Of a DNA stretch of 22,873 nt, positions 7,849 through 16,599 are shown one piece after another. Source of the stretch: a virus; the IMG/VR virus record IMGVR_UViG_3300045999_008943, positions 1 through 22,873 of that record; one strand, given 5' to 3'. The position numbers and the translations under genes are program-made. The first letter of the stretch is position 1. Each line of letters begins with the position of its first letter. The notes beneath the pieces are model-generated. The model was not told where the DNA came from. It did no database searches and saw nothing but the letters and a program-made list of their open reading frames with translations.

Positions 7849-9285
7849 TTATGAAGCTTGTACGATGACAAACTGGTTGGCCGCTGCTACCCTCGACCCA
7901 CGATACGTGATCATCTCCACGTTATCGTTCATTTGTCCTGAAGTTGGGTTCTGAGAACCACCACCCCACTGCCATACACGAATACCATTTCCTATAGTTC
8001 CCCCTTTTGGTGGGGCCTGATACATAATGGTAATGTTCTTATACAGCTTGCTCGCATCTTTCGCATCGCGAGTTTCTCCTTGAGGACAGATCATTCCGAA
8101 GTTGCGGAAGAAGTCTGTGGTAGGAGTAACACCAGTCAAGAACTCGGTGTTAAATGGACGATACTTCTTCACTTTGAAGTGGTAACCATCGATCATAATT
8201 GACTTACAACCGTAGTTGATGGCAGCCTCTTCAGACTTTTCGTTAGCACCCCAAACCCATGCACCAGCAGGGAAAGCGGCGAACAATCCGTCAGAGAAGT
8301 TTTGGTTTTGGTAAATGTCCTGCAACCACAGGTTCTCACTTACGCAACCATTAACGTCCATAATACGAGTGATTTCGTGGATCTTTGCGATATCCAGATT
8401 ACCGGGTGTGTAACCAACGGTTTCTCCATCGGCAAGAACCTTGGGGATGATACCCTCAGAACCTACTGAAGTAGAGGTGCTAAGACCTGTGTTGTTTACA
8501 ATGTTACCGCGCATCAACTTCATCTCTACGTCATCCTTGAAACGGATATTTGACTTAACAAGTCCTTTCAGGGTGAAGAGGGAAGTTCCGGCTTGAGCTC
8601 CACCAGCAGGTACATCACCAGAGAAACCGCCAGTATAGTATACTTCGGTCATTTCGGCGAGGTCAGTAGCAGAGAAAGTCTCACGCATTTCGGTAATGGT
8701 GTTGGTATACTTCTCGTCCAACTGAATCATAGGCTGATTGGTGTTAGAAGCCTCACCAGCATCCATAATACCACCGAAGATCAGGGTATCAGTTGCAAGG
8801 AAGCTAGAGCTACCAGCAGAAGCCAAAGATTGAGTAGAAATCTTGGGACGAACGGTGAAGGTAAAGGCATTAGGAGTAGTTCCTGTAATTGCCAAGATTT
8901 GACCTTCTACGTTAGTTGAAGCTACGCGAACAGTTTCACCGGGACGAAGAGGAGCTTGGGTACCGCTGTTGTAGTGGTAACCAGCAGCCAAAGTCAGGGT
9001 AATTGTGGCACCGGCAGAGGCAGCTACGTTAGCGGCTGACTGAATACCAGTGATCAATTTACCGCGGTTTTCAAACCAGAAGTAATCACGGTTTTTAACC
9101 TCTTCCATTCCAGCGAAAGTAGACAACCACCAAGTGAAGTCTTCGCTGCCATATTTTTCAACGTAGTTTTTGTAGTACTGTGGTGTCAATAGTTGAAGGT
9201 CGGACACCAGTTGTCTCGTTACGCCACCGCTAAGGCTAATATTACCCGGCTGTAGTATATTCGAGGTAGGAATTCCAAGAGCCAT
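7849..9285 (-). CDS. Major capsid protein (crAss-like HK97-fold)
   Basis: A 478-aa protein, close to the roughly 490 aa of crAss-like major capsid proteins. It begins MALGIPTSNILQPGNISLSG. An N-terminal region with LTPQYYKNYVEKYGSEDFTW (residues 33-52) is followed by a long beta-rich insertion (about residues 85-170: AAGYHYNSGTQAPLRPGETV) and then an aromatic and acidic central segment (MIQLDEKYTNTITEMRETFS). Near the C-terminus is FFRNFGMICPQGETRDAKDA, after the YHFKVKKYRPFNTEFLTGV strand. It follows the scaffold gene by 33 bases, has an A/T-rich leader with no Shine-Dalgarno sequence, and is followed by a GC-rich hairpin. The position of scaffold directly before it supports the call. I read the family from pattern, not from an alignment. 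Confidence 0.87.
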   Translation of the reverse strand: MALGIPTSNILQPGNISLSGGVTRQLVSDLQLLTPQYYKNYVEKYGSEDFTWWLSTFAGMEEVKNRDYFWFENRGKLITGIQSAANVAASAGATITLTLAAGYHYNSGTQAPLRPGETVRVASTNVEGQILAITGTTPNAFTFTVRPKISTQSLASAGSSSFLATDTLIFGGIMDAGEASNTNQPMIQLDEKYTNTITEMRETFSATDLAEMTEVYYTGGFSGDVPAGGAQAGTSLFTLKGLVKSNIRFKDDVEMKLMRGNIVNNTGLSTSTSVGSEGIIPKVLADGETVGYTPGNLDIAKIHEITRIMDVNGCVSENLWLQDIYQNQNFSDGLFAAFPAGAWVWGANEKSEEAAINYGCKSIMIDGYHFKVKKYRPFNTEFLTGVTPTTDFFRNFGMICPQGETRDAKDASKLYKNITIMYQAPPKGGTIGNGIRVWQWGGGSQNPTSGQMNDNVEMITYRGSRVAAANQFVIVQAS

Positions 9286-9318
9286 TGTCTTAAAATTTAA
9301 TTGTTAATGTTAATTGTT

Positions 9319-10539
9319 CTACGAGTTCTTCCAGATATACTCAATTTGCTTATCTAGCTCTGATTTAGAGGATGAAGGATTGAAGGTTGATTGGGCTGTC
9401 TGGGAAGTCACGCTTACGTTACTCGTCTTTTTGATGTACTCGGTCAACCGCTTGGATGCCGCATCATTGACAAATTTTTGGTTCATTTTACCATCGCTTT
9501 GTAAAAGCGTTAAGTCGCGGATAATCTGGTTGGTATTTAATTGATACCCTCCTTTCCCATCGTCTTTCAACCACCTTTCCGCCAATACCACATTAGCGTC
9601 AAAGTTAGCGTCTGCAAATCGTTCCAACTGCGAAGAAACTACACTTTTCTCTTCGTCTGATACAGCATAAGATAACGGTATCTCAACTTCCTCGTCTTTT
9701 ACCGATACATTAAAACCATCAAAAGAAGATAGCGCAGCTTTCGCGGACTCCTTGAACTGATTCATCAATGCTTCCGTAGCCTCCAATTCCTCTTGGGTGG
9801 GCTGGTAGTTTTGCGACTCGGATTCAAATTGTACGTCAGGAAGAACTAGCTCGTTTTTGAACTTCTCCAGCTCAGGCTTGGCAAGCTTTGCCTCGATAAA
9901 CATTTCTGTCTCGATGTCTTTTGCTTTGGCCTCCCAGCTCTGGAGTCGTTCTTGATATTCGTCATCTGTTTCCATATCACCTTGATTAGGCTTGTTGGGA
10001 ACAGAAAATTGTTTATTAAACTTATACTCAATTTCAGCAGGAGTTAAGTCCTTGTACTTTTGCTGCATATTGAGCTTGATAATTTCAGCGGCAGACCTTG
10101 TGTCTAAGTCAGTAATAGACGAAAGTCTGTCAAATTTCTTTTTGTTTTCCAAAAAAGAATAGAGGTCATCTTCTTTGCCTTCTTGTAAAAGCTTGAAGAA
10201 TTTAGCACTTTGCTCGTTGGCAAATTCTACTTCTGCTTGGGAAGATGAGCCTTCGCGAAGCTTGCGCAGTTCCTCTATTTCGGCCTTAGCGGCATCGGCG
10301 TTTTCCCAGCCAAATTGTGTTTTTAACCACTCATCTGCATCTACTACCTCTTCCTCGTATTCTTCTTGGGTGTCGGGGGAAGTTGTGGTAGTCTGCTCTT
10401 CTGGCTGTTGCGTTACATTGTTCGCAAAGTCTGGCGTTTCAGACCAAGCGTTGTCCGAAAAAGGATTGAAAGCTTGTACGTTTTCCTGTACAGATTCCTG
10501 TACATTCTCTTGAGGCGTGTTTGTTGTTGTTTCTGACAT
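9319..10539 (-). CDS. Putative capsid scaffolding protein
   Basis: A 406-aa, strongly acidic protein directly upstream of the MCP, the usual place of a scaffold. The N-terminal 75 residues are low-complexity Gln/Thr/Glu/Asn (NTPQENVQESVQENVQ, then EEQTTTTSPDTQEEYEEE), probably disordered. The rest is mostly helical and charged, for example ADAAKAEIEELRKLREGSSS, PAEIEYKFNKQF and QERLQSWEAKAKDIETEM, with likely coiled coils. The C-terminus is polar and ends in a basic-acidic helix, SKSELDKQIEYIWKNS, which could bind the capsid shell. Scaffolds are usually removed from the mature head. No protease motif was seen, so exit or cleavage by another protein is assumed. Confidence 0.72.
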   Translation of the reverse strand: MSETTTNTPQENVQESVQENVQAFNPFSDNAWSETPDFANNVTQQPEEQTTTTSPDTQEEYEEEVVDADEWLKTQFGWENADAAKAEIEELRKLREGSSSQAEVEFANEQSAKFFKLLQEGKEDDLYSFLENKKKFDRLSSITDLDTRSAAEIIKLNMQQKYKDLTPAEIEYKFNKQFSVPNKPNQGDMETDDEYQERLQSWEAKAKDIETEMFIEAKLAKPELEKFKNELVLPDVQFESESQNYQPTQEELEATEALMNQFKESAKAALSSFDGFNVSVKDEEVEIPLSYAVSDEEKSVVSSQLERFADANFDANVVLAERWLKDDGKGGYQLNTNQIIRDLTLLQSDGKMNQKFVNDAASKRLTEYIKKTSNVSVTSQTAQSTFNPSSSKSELDKQIEYIWKNS

Positions 10540-10563
10540 AAGTGTTTATTATGGTTATACAAA

Positions 10564-10995
10564 TTAGCTTAAGGTCAAACGATAAATTGTTTTAGCCGCA
10601 AGACCAGAAAGCTCTTGAGATCTATTTTCTACGTCAAGTAATTTTTTCTCACAAGCAAATTCGTATAAGTCATAAGAAAAATCAAGTAACTCTTTAACGA
10701 GTTTTACCGATGATTCGTGACCGCCGTACTTTGGAGCGGCAATTCGGTTCAAGGGGCCAAGACGCTTTCCGTCCATATAGCCCATTATTTTTTCTGGGAT
10801 ATCGTCAGAGAAGTCCTCGAGTCCTTCGTATAATTTACCGAGCGCGTCGTGCTCCCATCCGCCTTTAGTTTGCTGATGAAATTCGTGAGCGGCATCGTGG
10901 AAGTAGAATAATCTATCGCGGATTTCTTCGGGTGTAAGGGAAGTCTTGACTTTCGCCTCTTCCCCAGACATTCTGATTTTAGCTGTAATTGCCAT
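10564..10995 (-). CDS. Dps/ferritin-like protein (probably DUF5856)
   Basis: A 143-aa, mostly helical protein. Residues 20-70 carry the pattern of ferritin-like folds: RLFYFHDAAHEFHQQTKGGW (residues 28-47) then EHDALGKLYEGLEDFSDDIP (48-67). H33, H37, H40, H49, D61, D65 and E68 are candidate metal ligands. The C-terminal half (SVKLVKELLDFSYDLYEFAC) supplies the remaining helices. A family like this, catalogued as DUF5856, occurs in crAss-like phages near capsid genes. Possible roles are metal storage, protection of DNA or a packaged virion protein; none is shown here. The gene overlaps the upstream small gene by one base (TAATG) and is separated from the scaffold by 24 bases. Confidence 0.72.
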   Translation of the reverse strand: MAITAKIRMSGEEAKVKTSLTPEEIRDRLFYFHDAAHEFHQQTKGGWEHDALGKLYEGLEDFSDDIPEKIMGYMDGKRLGPLNRIAAPKYGGHESSVKLVKELLDFSYDLYEFACEKKLLDVENRSQELSGLAAKTIYRLTLS

Positions 10996-11171
10996 TATGA
11001 TTTCTTTTTCTTGGTTCTTAATTTAATTTTCTTTTCCTGCTTCAGCATTTCCTTGGTGGGCGCCTTTGGGGTTGCTCCTGTGCGCTTGTTTTCGGCAGCC
11101 TTTTCGCGAATAGAATCCCATAATCCTTTTTGAGAGTAACTTCCGTCCGCTCTTTTAATCATTTCTTTCAT
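10995..11171 (-). CDS. Small basic protein, 58 aa
   Basis: A small gene reading MKEMIKRADGSYSQKGLWDS at the N-terminus and ending in a lysine-rich tail (KQEKKIKLRTKKKKS). It is coupled on both sides: its ATG overlaps the upstream stop (ATGA at 11168-11171) and its stop overlaps the downstream ATG (TAATG at 10993-10997). The coupling and intact frame argue that it is real. The sequence is strongly basic, so binding to DNA, RNA or an acidic scaffold is possible. Function is unknown. Confidence 0.72.
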   Translation of the reverse strand: MKEMIKRADGSYSQKGLWDSIREKAAENKRTGATPKAPTKEMLKQEKKIKLRTKKKKS

Positions 11172-11374
11172 TTCTTACCCGTTAATACGTTTTTCTTAAA
11201 TAATGCACGCTTTTTGGCAAGCTCGCCAAGCTCCCCACTTTCGGCCGCCTTCATTTTAGAAGCTGGGATAGGCTCCCCCTTCTTGGTGCCAAGCTGAGCG
11301 CGAAGAGCCCCCGCCTTAAACTCTATAGGCTTTTGTCCCTTCTTTTTTACTTTAAGCTTTACTACTTTTTTCAT
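11168..11374 (-). CDS. Small basic phage protein, 68 aa
   Basis: A 68-aa lysine-rich protein starting MKKVVKLKVKKKGQKPIEFK. The core ALRAQLGTKKGEPIPASKMK (residues 23-42) and the ending KKRALFKKNVLTGKK fit a family of small proteins I associate with phage head genes (pattern LxxQLGxxxGxxIPxxKM, then RAxFxKNVLTG). It starts one base after the stop of the 117-aa gene (minus strand) and its stop overlaps the next start. It may be a DNA-binding or capsid-assembly factor. The function is not established. Confidence 0.72.
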   Translation of the reverse strand: MKKVVKLKVKKKGQKPIEFKAGALRAQLGTKKGEPIPASKMKAAESGELGELAKKRALFKKNVLTGKK

Positions 11375-11375
11375 T

Positions 11376-11729
11376 TTAACAGATTTTGTAAAGCCTTACC
11401 AATGCTTTTGTAACAGTTACAGAAGTTCCAGAAAGCTGAAGGAAACGACCGATATATCCAAAGCGGACAAGTCCTGATGCTGCTAGGGAAGATACGGCGG
11501 TACCAGAAGCGAGATTGGTACCCTGAACAGCCACGAAATTGGTAGCCGAAACGGCTGATCCATCGGATACACCCTCTACGTCTCCAGAATCGTTAGTGTG
11601 CAAGAAATTGACCGTACCGCTAGGGCTTACTAAATGAACAATTGCATAGTCAAATCCACCCGTGTCAAGTTGGACTTTGGAGTCGGCGTTGAAGTCTGCC
11701 GTAACGTCTAATACTATTTGAACTGACAT
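11376..11729 (-). CDS. Small beta-rich virion-region protein, 117 aa
   Basis: A 117-aa protein starting MSVQIVLDVTADFNADSKVQ. It is rich in Val, Ser, Thr and Gly, with alternating hydrophobic residues (FDYAIVHLVSPSGTVNFLHT; LVRFGYIGRFLQLSGTSVTV), as expected for a beta sandwich. It ends LVRLYKIC. There is no signal peptide, helix or catalytic motif. It lies between two small head-region genes, so a minor capsid or decoration protein is plausible, but the identity is unknown. Confidence 0.62.
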   Translation of the reverse strand: MSVQIVLDVTADFNADSKVQLDTGGFDYAIVHLVSPSGTVNFLHTNDSGDVEGVSDGSAVSATNFVAVQGTNLASGTAVSSLAASGLVRFGYIGRFLQLSGTSVTVTKALVRLYKIC

Positions 11730-11739
11730 ATTATTTGTT

Positions 11740-12018
11740 TTAGGTTGTGATTACAATTGATGCGCCAGAGGCTAAATAACCGGGCTGGCTGGGTGAAGCA
11801 AAATCAAGATTAGGCTGCAATGGAGTTACATCAAAACTAATGCCATAAAGGTCTACTCTTGCAACGGTTCCGTAAACTGCTACGCCAGAAATAGAGCAAG
11901 GCTGTCCGGGTCGGAGGCTTGCTAGATTTGATTGATCGGCCGCATTGAGCGTTACAACGACACCTTCGCCTCGTAAGGCTTCGGCTGCTTTTCTATTAGT
12001 TACTGTTACTGTGGGCAT
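11740..12018 (-). CDS. Small beta-rich virion-region protein, 92 aa
   Basis: A 92-aa protein starting MPTVTVTNRKAAEALRGEGV. Its middle reads LRPGQPCSISGVAVYGTVAR and it ends SGASIVITT. The sequence is rich in beta-forming residues and short turns, and looks like a compact beta barrel. It directly follows the portal gene with an A-rich 14-base gap, and precedes the 117-aa gene by 10 bases. I infer a minor head protein. No family is recognised. Confidence 0.62.
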   Translation of the reverse strand: MPTVTVTNRKAAEALRGEGVVVTLNAADQSNLASLRPGQPCSISGVAVYGTVARVDLYGISFDVTPLQPNLDFASPSQPGYLASGASIVITT

Positions 12019-12032
12019 TTTATTTTATTTTT

Positions 12033-14471
12033 TTATTGTTGGGGAAGTTGTGGTTCTTGCATCATTTGTTCTTCTGAGGGCATTTCGCCTTGCGGCATTT
12101 CTTCCCCCGCACCCATCTGCTGCTGCATAGCTGCTGCCATTTGCATCTTAGCAAGTACTTCTTCTTGTTTTTCTTGGGAAGATATGGCTGCCGACAAGGC
12201 TACATTTTCCATCACAGCCTGAATTAAAGGCTGAATTTCTGGCGGAATCGGCTGGCCTGTTTCCATGTGCTTTAGATAGGCTTGGGTCGCCATCTGAAGC
12301 ACAGCCGTTTTATTTTGAGCATTAGCGGCTGTTTCCGCTCTCTTCATATCCATTAAGCCTTCTTGCTCTTTGGTAGCTCTTTTTTCTTGTTCTGCTATTT
12401 GGGCAGCCTGTATCTGGCCTTGAATTGTTGCTTCTTGATTTTGGGCAAGCTTTGTCTGATTATAGATAATCATTTTCTTCTGCGATCTTCTAAATAAGGC
12501 TTCCGCCAGCTTGACGTCCTCTTTTGCCACCCGCATAATTTGGAATGGGTCTAAGAAAAGCACTAGGTCGGGGGAAGATGCGAGAGCCTGATTAAGCATA
12601 GCCTCAAAACGAGTTAGCTCATACTGGTCAGGAAGCATCTGTATTCTTGCATTAAAGATGCGGGTAGCAATTTCGCTGTTATCGACCTTTACGATATCGC
12701 GATACACGCTTGCGCCGTACATTACAGATGTCTTGAGAAGCGAGGCAACCTTTTTGGCGGTTTCCGCCATACAATTAGTGTATGCCCAATAAAAGTAATC
12801 GGTGGCGTTTTGAGCTACCTGCTCTGCGGTGTTAATATTAGATACAGCAACGCGAGGCTGGATGGCGGCAGCTATGAGGTTCGGGTCTTCCCCTAACTCG
12901 TCTTTCAAAATCTGATAGTGCTTATCGTACAGAAGAATAAGTCCTTGCAGTTGTGCCAAGAAGCCAGAATTTGAAAGCTCTTGGATGGGAACAGGAACGG
13001 CATTCCCTTCCGCATCTCTACCTCTATAATATATATCTCCAGTCTGATCAAATAGCTTTTTAACATCGATGCCCTTGTTTTGGTCACCTAGTCCGTAATC
13101 TATATTTTGCAGAGCGTCCCAATTGACAGCAGCCCCAGTAGGACGCATCTTTGCCACTAATTGCTGCATCTTTAAACGAGCAATAATCATCTGGTCTACC
13201 GGCTCTTGAATTTTTTCTGGGATGGCTAGGGAAGTCATATCGTAGTTCTGTACCATATAGAATGTGTACGAGAACTCAGAATTTCCAATCTCCTTGGGGT
13301 CTTGTGGACGAATCATATTAGTCTTCAACCCCCACTCAAGCATTGTATTCGTAGGACGGCAATAAACCCCGCGATAGATATTCCACTTTGTATCAGAAAT
13401 CAGTTTTTCGTTTTCGGCAATCTTTTCTGGCCTGCCTTTCTTAAGTATCGTGCTTTTATTCTTCTTAGTTGTTACAACGGTGTAATCATCTTTGTCAACA
13501 GTCTTTAACTCAAACTCAATAACATCGATATTCCATTCATCGTAAGGGCGAAGGAAGGTTACGTTCCACTCGGTTAGCCAAGTAATATTGTCGTAAAGCT
13601 GAAACTCTTTAGAGAATTGAGCCATCTTGAAAATATCTTCCTCGCTAACCTTGCCCCCAAACTCGACGCCATACTTTCTTCTCAGTTCGCTAATCTTGTA
13701 GGTTCTTACAACACCACGCCAAGTAGTATCTCTAAAATCGGGATAAGTAGAGTAAGAGTAAAAACAATTCTCAGGCTTTAGCCATTCAACGTGAATAACA
13801 CCTTGATCGTCCATCCAAGTATAAGTGCCTACAAACCCTGTTTCGGCGCTGTCGTGCAGCATTTTTTCTTTCAGCGTATCAAACCATCCATTTGCGGCCA
13901 ATACATCGTTGCACGCCATTTCGTATCCAATCTCTTCTGGCAAACGCTGGAATTGCATTTTCCAGAGCTTTAGCTCTTCTTTATCTTCAGGGAGATTTTC
14001 GTCTTCGGGAAGAAGTGGCACACCCGACTCTTGTTGCAAGCGCTCAAGCATTGCTCTGTTTTCGAGTATAAACTCGAGGTCTTCGTATTCTTTTTGCTTC
14101 TGGGTTGTAGATATACTATCTACTGCGGTTACTTTAATTTTTTCACTACGGGTCATCCAGCGACCAACAAGGCCAGACACAATTCGATTAACTATGTTTA
14201 TTGACTGCCAGTTAATATTTAAGTAGTTGACCTTGCCGTTAAACTCAAGCAAATCTTGGAACTTACTCATTGGAACACGGCCATTCGCATAACCGCGATT
14301 AGTTCTCCAGCGAGCATTGCGAACCCAAAAATAACTAGAGATACCACCCCTGATGGTCGAATCAATATAAATCGCTAGCCGCTTCCCGTATTCCCAATCA
14401 GATTTTTCCTTGATGGTTAGTTTGGGATCAAGCTGAAACGTCTTTAATGGCTGAGCAGAGTAATCCTGCAT
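12033..14471 (-). CDS. Portal protein
   Basis: An 812-aa protein, the size of crAss-like portals, placed between TerL and the head proteins. The start MQDYSAQPLKTFQLDPKLTI leads to a helical N-terminal region. A basic/aromatic segment (SSYFWVRNARWRTNRGYANG, about residues 40-59) and a later segment, MVQNYDMTSLAIPEKIQEPV (about 405-425), are typical of portal stem/wing regions. The C-terminus is helical and Gln/Ala/Met-rich (QKTKLAQ-like stretches; AKMQMAAAMQQQMGAGEEMP), resembling a long portal barrel or crown tail. The gene is preceded by a 55-base A/T-rich gap holding a promoter-like -7 box (14492-14499). The portal is the DNA channel at one capsid vertex where the terminase docks. The call rests on size, context and general pattern. 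Confidence 0.85.
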   Translation of the reverse strand: MQDYSAQPLKTFQLDPKLTIKEKSDWEYGKRLAIYIDSTIRGGISSYFWVRNARWRTNRGYANGRVPMSKFQDLLEFNGKVNYLNINWQSINIVNRIVSGLVGRWMTRSEKIKVTAVDSISTTQKQKEYEDLEFILENRAMLERLQQESGVPLLPEDENLPEDKEELKLWKMQFQRLPEEIGYEMACNDVLAANGWFDTLKEKMLHDSAETGFVGTYTWMDDQGVIHVEWLKPENCFYSYSTYPDFRDTTWRGVVRTYKISELRRKYGVEFGGKVSEEDIFKMAQFSKEFQLYDNITWLTEWNVTFLRPYDEWNIDVIEFELKTVDKDDYTVVTTKKNKSTILKKGRPEKIAENEKLISDTKWNIYRGVYCRPTNTMLEWGLKTNMIRPQDPKEIGNSEFSYTFYMVQNYDMTSLAIPEKIQEPVDQMIIARLKMQQLVAKMRPTGAAVNWDALQNIDYGLGDQNKGIDVKKLFDQTGDIYYRGRDAEGNAVPVPIQELSNSGFLAQLQGLILLYDKHYQILKDELGEDPNLIAAAIQPRVAVSNINTAEQVAQNATDYFYWAYTNCMAETAKKVASLLKTSVMYGASVYRDIVKVDNSEIATRIFNARIQMLPDQYELTRFEAMLNQALASSPDLVLFLDPFQIMRVAKEDVKLAEALFRRSQKKMIIYNQTKLAQNQEATIQGQIQAAQIAEQEKRATKEQEGLMDMKRAETAANAQNKTAVLQMATQAYLKHMETGQPIPPEIQPLIQAVMENVALSAAISSQEKQEEVLAKMQMAAAMQQQMGAGEEMPQGEMPSEEQMMQEPQLPQQ

Positions 14472-14491
14472 CTTAATATTTTTATCCGAAA

Positions 14492-14499
14492 CAAATATA
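14492..14499 (-). promoter_or_regulatory. Bacteroidota-type -7 promoter box upstream of portal gene
   Basis: On the minus strand this reads TATATTTG, an exact match to the Bacteroidota -7 consensus TAnnTTTG. It sits 21 bases before the portal start in the 55-base gap after TerL. A TTTTTTG run lies 12 bases upstream, which is closer than the usual -33 spacing. Transcription would start near 14485. Confidence 0.5.
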
Positions 14500-14526
14500 G
14501 TTAAATTTTATCAAAAAATTTTTTTC

Positions 14527-16599
14527 CTATCTTGCTGTGTTTGCGTAAACCCTAATTAATGGCGTTTGAGGTGGAGCTGGCTTATAGATAGGCTCCAACC
14601 CGCCAACGAGCGCAATCATTGCGCTAACTGTTCTGTCGCTTGGAGTACGCTTAGACGGGTCGTAGTTCTTGAGGTCTTCGAGTAATTCTATCCAGTATAT
14701 TTTTTCGCAATAGTGTTCAATATAACTAATCATCGTGTCGTTTTGCTTAGTCATAGCAAAATCAGTAATTGGGAAGCCGTAGTGCCTTTCTTGATTTGAG
14801 GCGGTGCTTTTTTTGTTCGGGTCTATCGCATTAATCGGAAACTTTGCTAAATACCCCAGCTTGCCTCTTGACTTGAAATAGGTATAATAATCATCGGCCA
14901 CAAATTCGTAATAGCATTGAAATCCTAGATACTCTGCGGCTAGAAGTATTTGATTATGAAGCTCGTCCTTCTCTTGCGGTCTTCCGTAAAGGTGAGCGGT
15001 AAACAACCCTGTATTTTCTGGATCTCTTAGGTCGTATTTTAAGTATACCCAAGCAGAAGCTTTAGAGCCGTATTTTTTACCACCCTGCGAATTTGAGTAT
15101 CCATCAACCCCTATCACGCCCACATCTGTTCTGGAAGGCTTTTTTATCCCATTATCCCAATAGTGTTTATTTGATTCGCTTGCTCTAAGGTCGCCTATAA
15201 ATTCCCAGCAGAAATTTTGCTCGGTCTCCTTGGCGTCCCTCCACTTTATACTTTGGGTCACTTCGTCTCTAAAAAATAAAACTTTTCTTTTGAAGACTGT
15301 TTGTTCTTTCAGCTTCTCTATTTGTTCATTTAATTTTACAACATTGAAAATACAATCGGCGTTTGCCGACATAAAAGCCTCTACCTCCGTACAAGGGTTC
15401 ATACGGATTTCTTCCTCAAGGTCGTCGCCGCTTCTTCCCTCTCGCCTCTTAACAATATAAGCCTTAGAGCCTAGTTCTATATCCTCTTCACTAATTTCAC
15501 TTATTGTGTTTCCGTCTTCGTCTTTGACCACCCATTTTTCTACCAGATAAGATTTTTGTTCGGGTGTAGGGGAATCCGTGACAGAGAATCCATACTTGTC
15601 TATAAATCCCTCGTATCCGTCATAAGCGGGACTAAAATATCTCACCAAGCGGTTAACCGTAGGGGAGCGCTTACCCAGATCCGCGTTTTCCCATAACAAC
15701 TTAAACTCGGAACCACCCTTTGATAGCTTATTGACCGTAGAGGGCATTTCCACAAAACCGACACGCTTAACACCCTTTACAAGCGTCTTAGAAATAATAG
15801 CAAAAAGCTGAGACGCCTGCACTTCTTTTTCTAGCTTTCCAAACTCGTCTAGTAGCAAACGGCTCATACGACCCCTATCGTATGCATTTAGAACAGGTGC
15901 TCGGTAGTTAATTTTCGATCTATTGCCTTCGTCCTCCTTTTGGGTGGCAGCGCTTCCCTCCCTTACATTTGATGCCTTTTGGGCAAAGACAAGCTCGGTT
16001 ACGCTATCTTCTCGGTTTATTTGCTTTGGCTTTAGAAACGCTGGCAATTGCCTATACCCATACGCCACCATCTCCGTAAACGTAGCCCGGCCATCCTCGT
16101 TAGATTTAGATACCAGACCGCAGTTAGAGTTTTTGTAAAAGATGGCCTCGTAGACGAGATTTGAAGTTGCTTGGGAAGATGCACCCTCACGACGTTTCTT
16201 GGAGCGGATAATTCCGAGAGCCCACGGCACATTTTCCCAATGCTCTAAATAAGTAAAATAACGCCTATCACAATCCCTATATTCTGGCCTAGACCCATCC
16301 TCTAGTGTCCACCATTGAAGATAAAAATAGTATTTCCTTGTAATGTAGTATGGCTTACCGCAGATAAAGACCCATACGCCTTTTTTGCATCGCTCTAGCT
16401 CTCTTATTGCATAATCCTCTTGCTCTTCGGTAAGTATTAAATCTCCCGTTTTGGTATACTCTACCTTGTCAAAGTATTCTGGCAAATCCTCCCTAATCCA
16501 CATTTGCTCTTCCTTGGGCTTATCCCAGTTAAGAATTTTATCGTGCGGGGGAAGTTCTGGTATCCTACATTGCGTACCATATATTAACTCCGTAGCCAT
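14527..16599 (-). CDS. terL: Terminase large subunit (ATPase and nuclease)
   Basis: A 690-aa protein that packages DNA at the portal. The N-terminal ATPase contains a Walker A-like loop IIRSKKRREGASS (residues 130-142), where an Arg/Lys-rich stretch precedes Gly-Ala-Ser-Ser in place of the classical GKT/S, as in crAss-like terminases. The Walker B motif is RLLLDEFG (247-254), with D251 and E252. The C-terminal RNase H-like nuclease has acidic residues in VGVIGVDG (D499), EFVADDYYTYF (D569/D570) and PSDRTVSAMIALVG (D655), with cutting of concatemers as the expected role. The ATG overlaps the stop of the upstream 43-aa gene (TAATG). Length and motif order are complete. Confidence 0.92.
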   Translation of the reverse strand: MATELIYGTQCRIPELPPHDKILNWDKPKEEQMWIREDLPEYFDKVEYTKTGDLILTEEQEDYAIRELERCKKGVWVFICGKPYYITRKYYFYLQWWTLEDGSRPEYRDCDRRYFTYLEHWENVPWALGIIRSKKRREGASSQATSNLVYEAIFYKNSNCGLVSKSNEDGRATFTEMVAYGYRQLPAFLKPKQINREDSVTELVFAQKASNVREGSAATQKEDEGNRSKINYRAPVLNAYDRGRMSRLLLDEFGKLEKEVQASQLFAIISKTLVKGVKRVGFVEMPSTVNKLSKGGSEFKLLWENADLGKRSPTVNRLVRYFSPAYDGYEGFIDKYGFSVTDSPTPEQKSYLVEKWVVKDEDGNTISEISEEDIELGSKAYIVKRREGRSGDDLEEEIRMNPCTEVEAFMSANADCIFNVVKLNEQIEKLKEQTVFKRKVLFFRDEVTQSIKWRDAKETEQNFCWEFIGDLRASESNKHYWDNGIKKPSRTDVGVIGVDGYSNSQGGKKYGSKASAWVYLKYDLRDPENTGLFTAHLYGRPQEKDELHNQILLAAEYLGFQCYYEFVADDYYTYFKSRGKLGYLAKFPINAIDPNKKSTASNQERHYGFPITDFAMTKQNDTMISYIEHYCEKIYWIELLEDLKNYDPSKRTPSDRTVSAMIALVGGLEPIYKPAPPQTPLIRVYANTAR
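16545..16561 (+). repeat. 17-base exact repeat, copy 1 (contains GGGGGAAGT)
   Basis: GCGGGGGAAGTTCTGGT occurs here, inside terL, and again at 19023-19039 inside a methyltransferase gene. In terL the core codes Glu-Leu-Pro-Pro and in the other gene Arg-Thr-Ser-Pro, so the two copies are in different codon frames. Confidence 0.85.
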
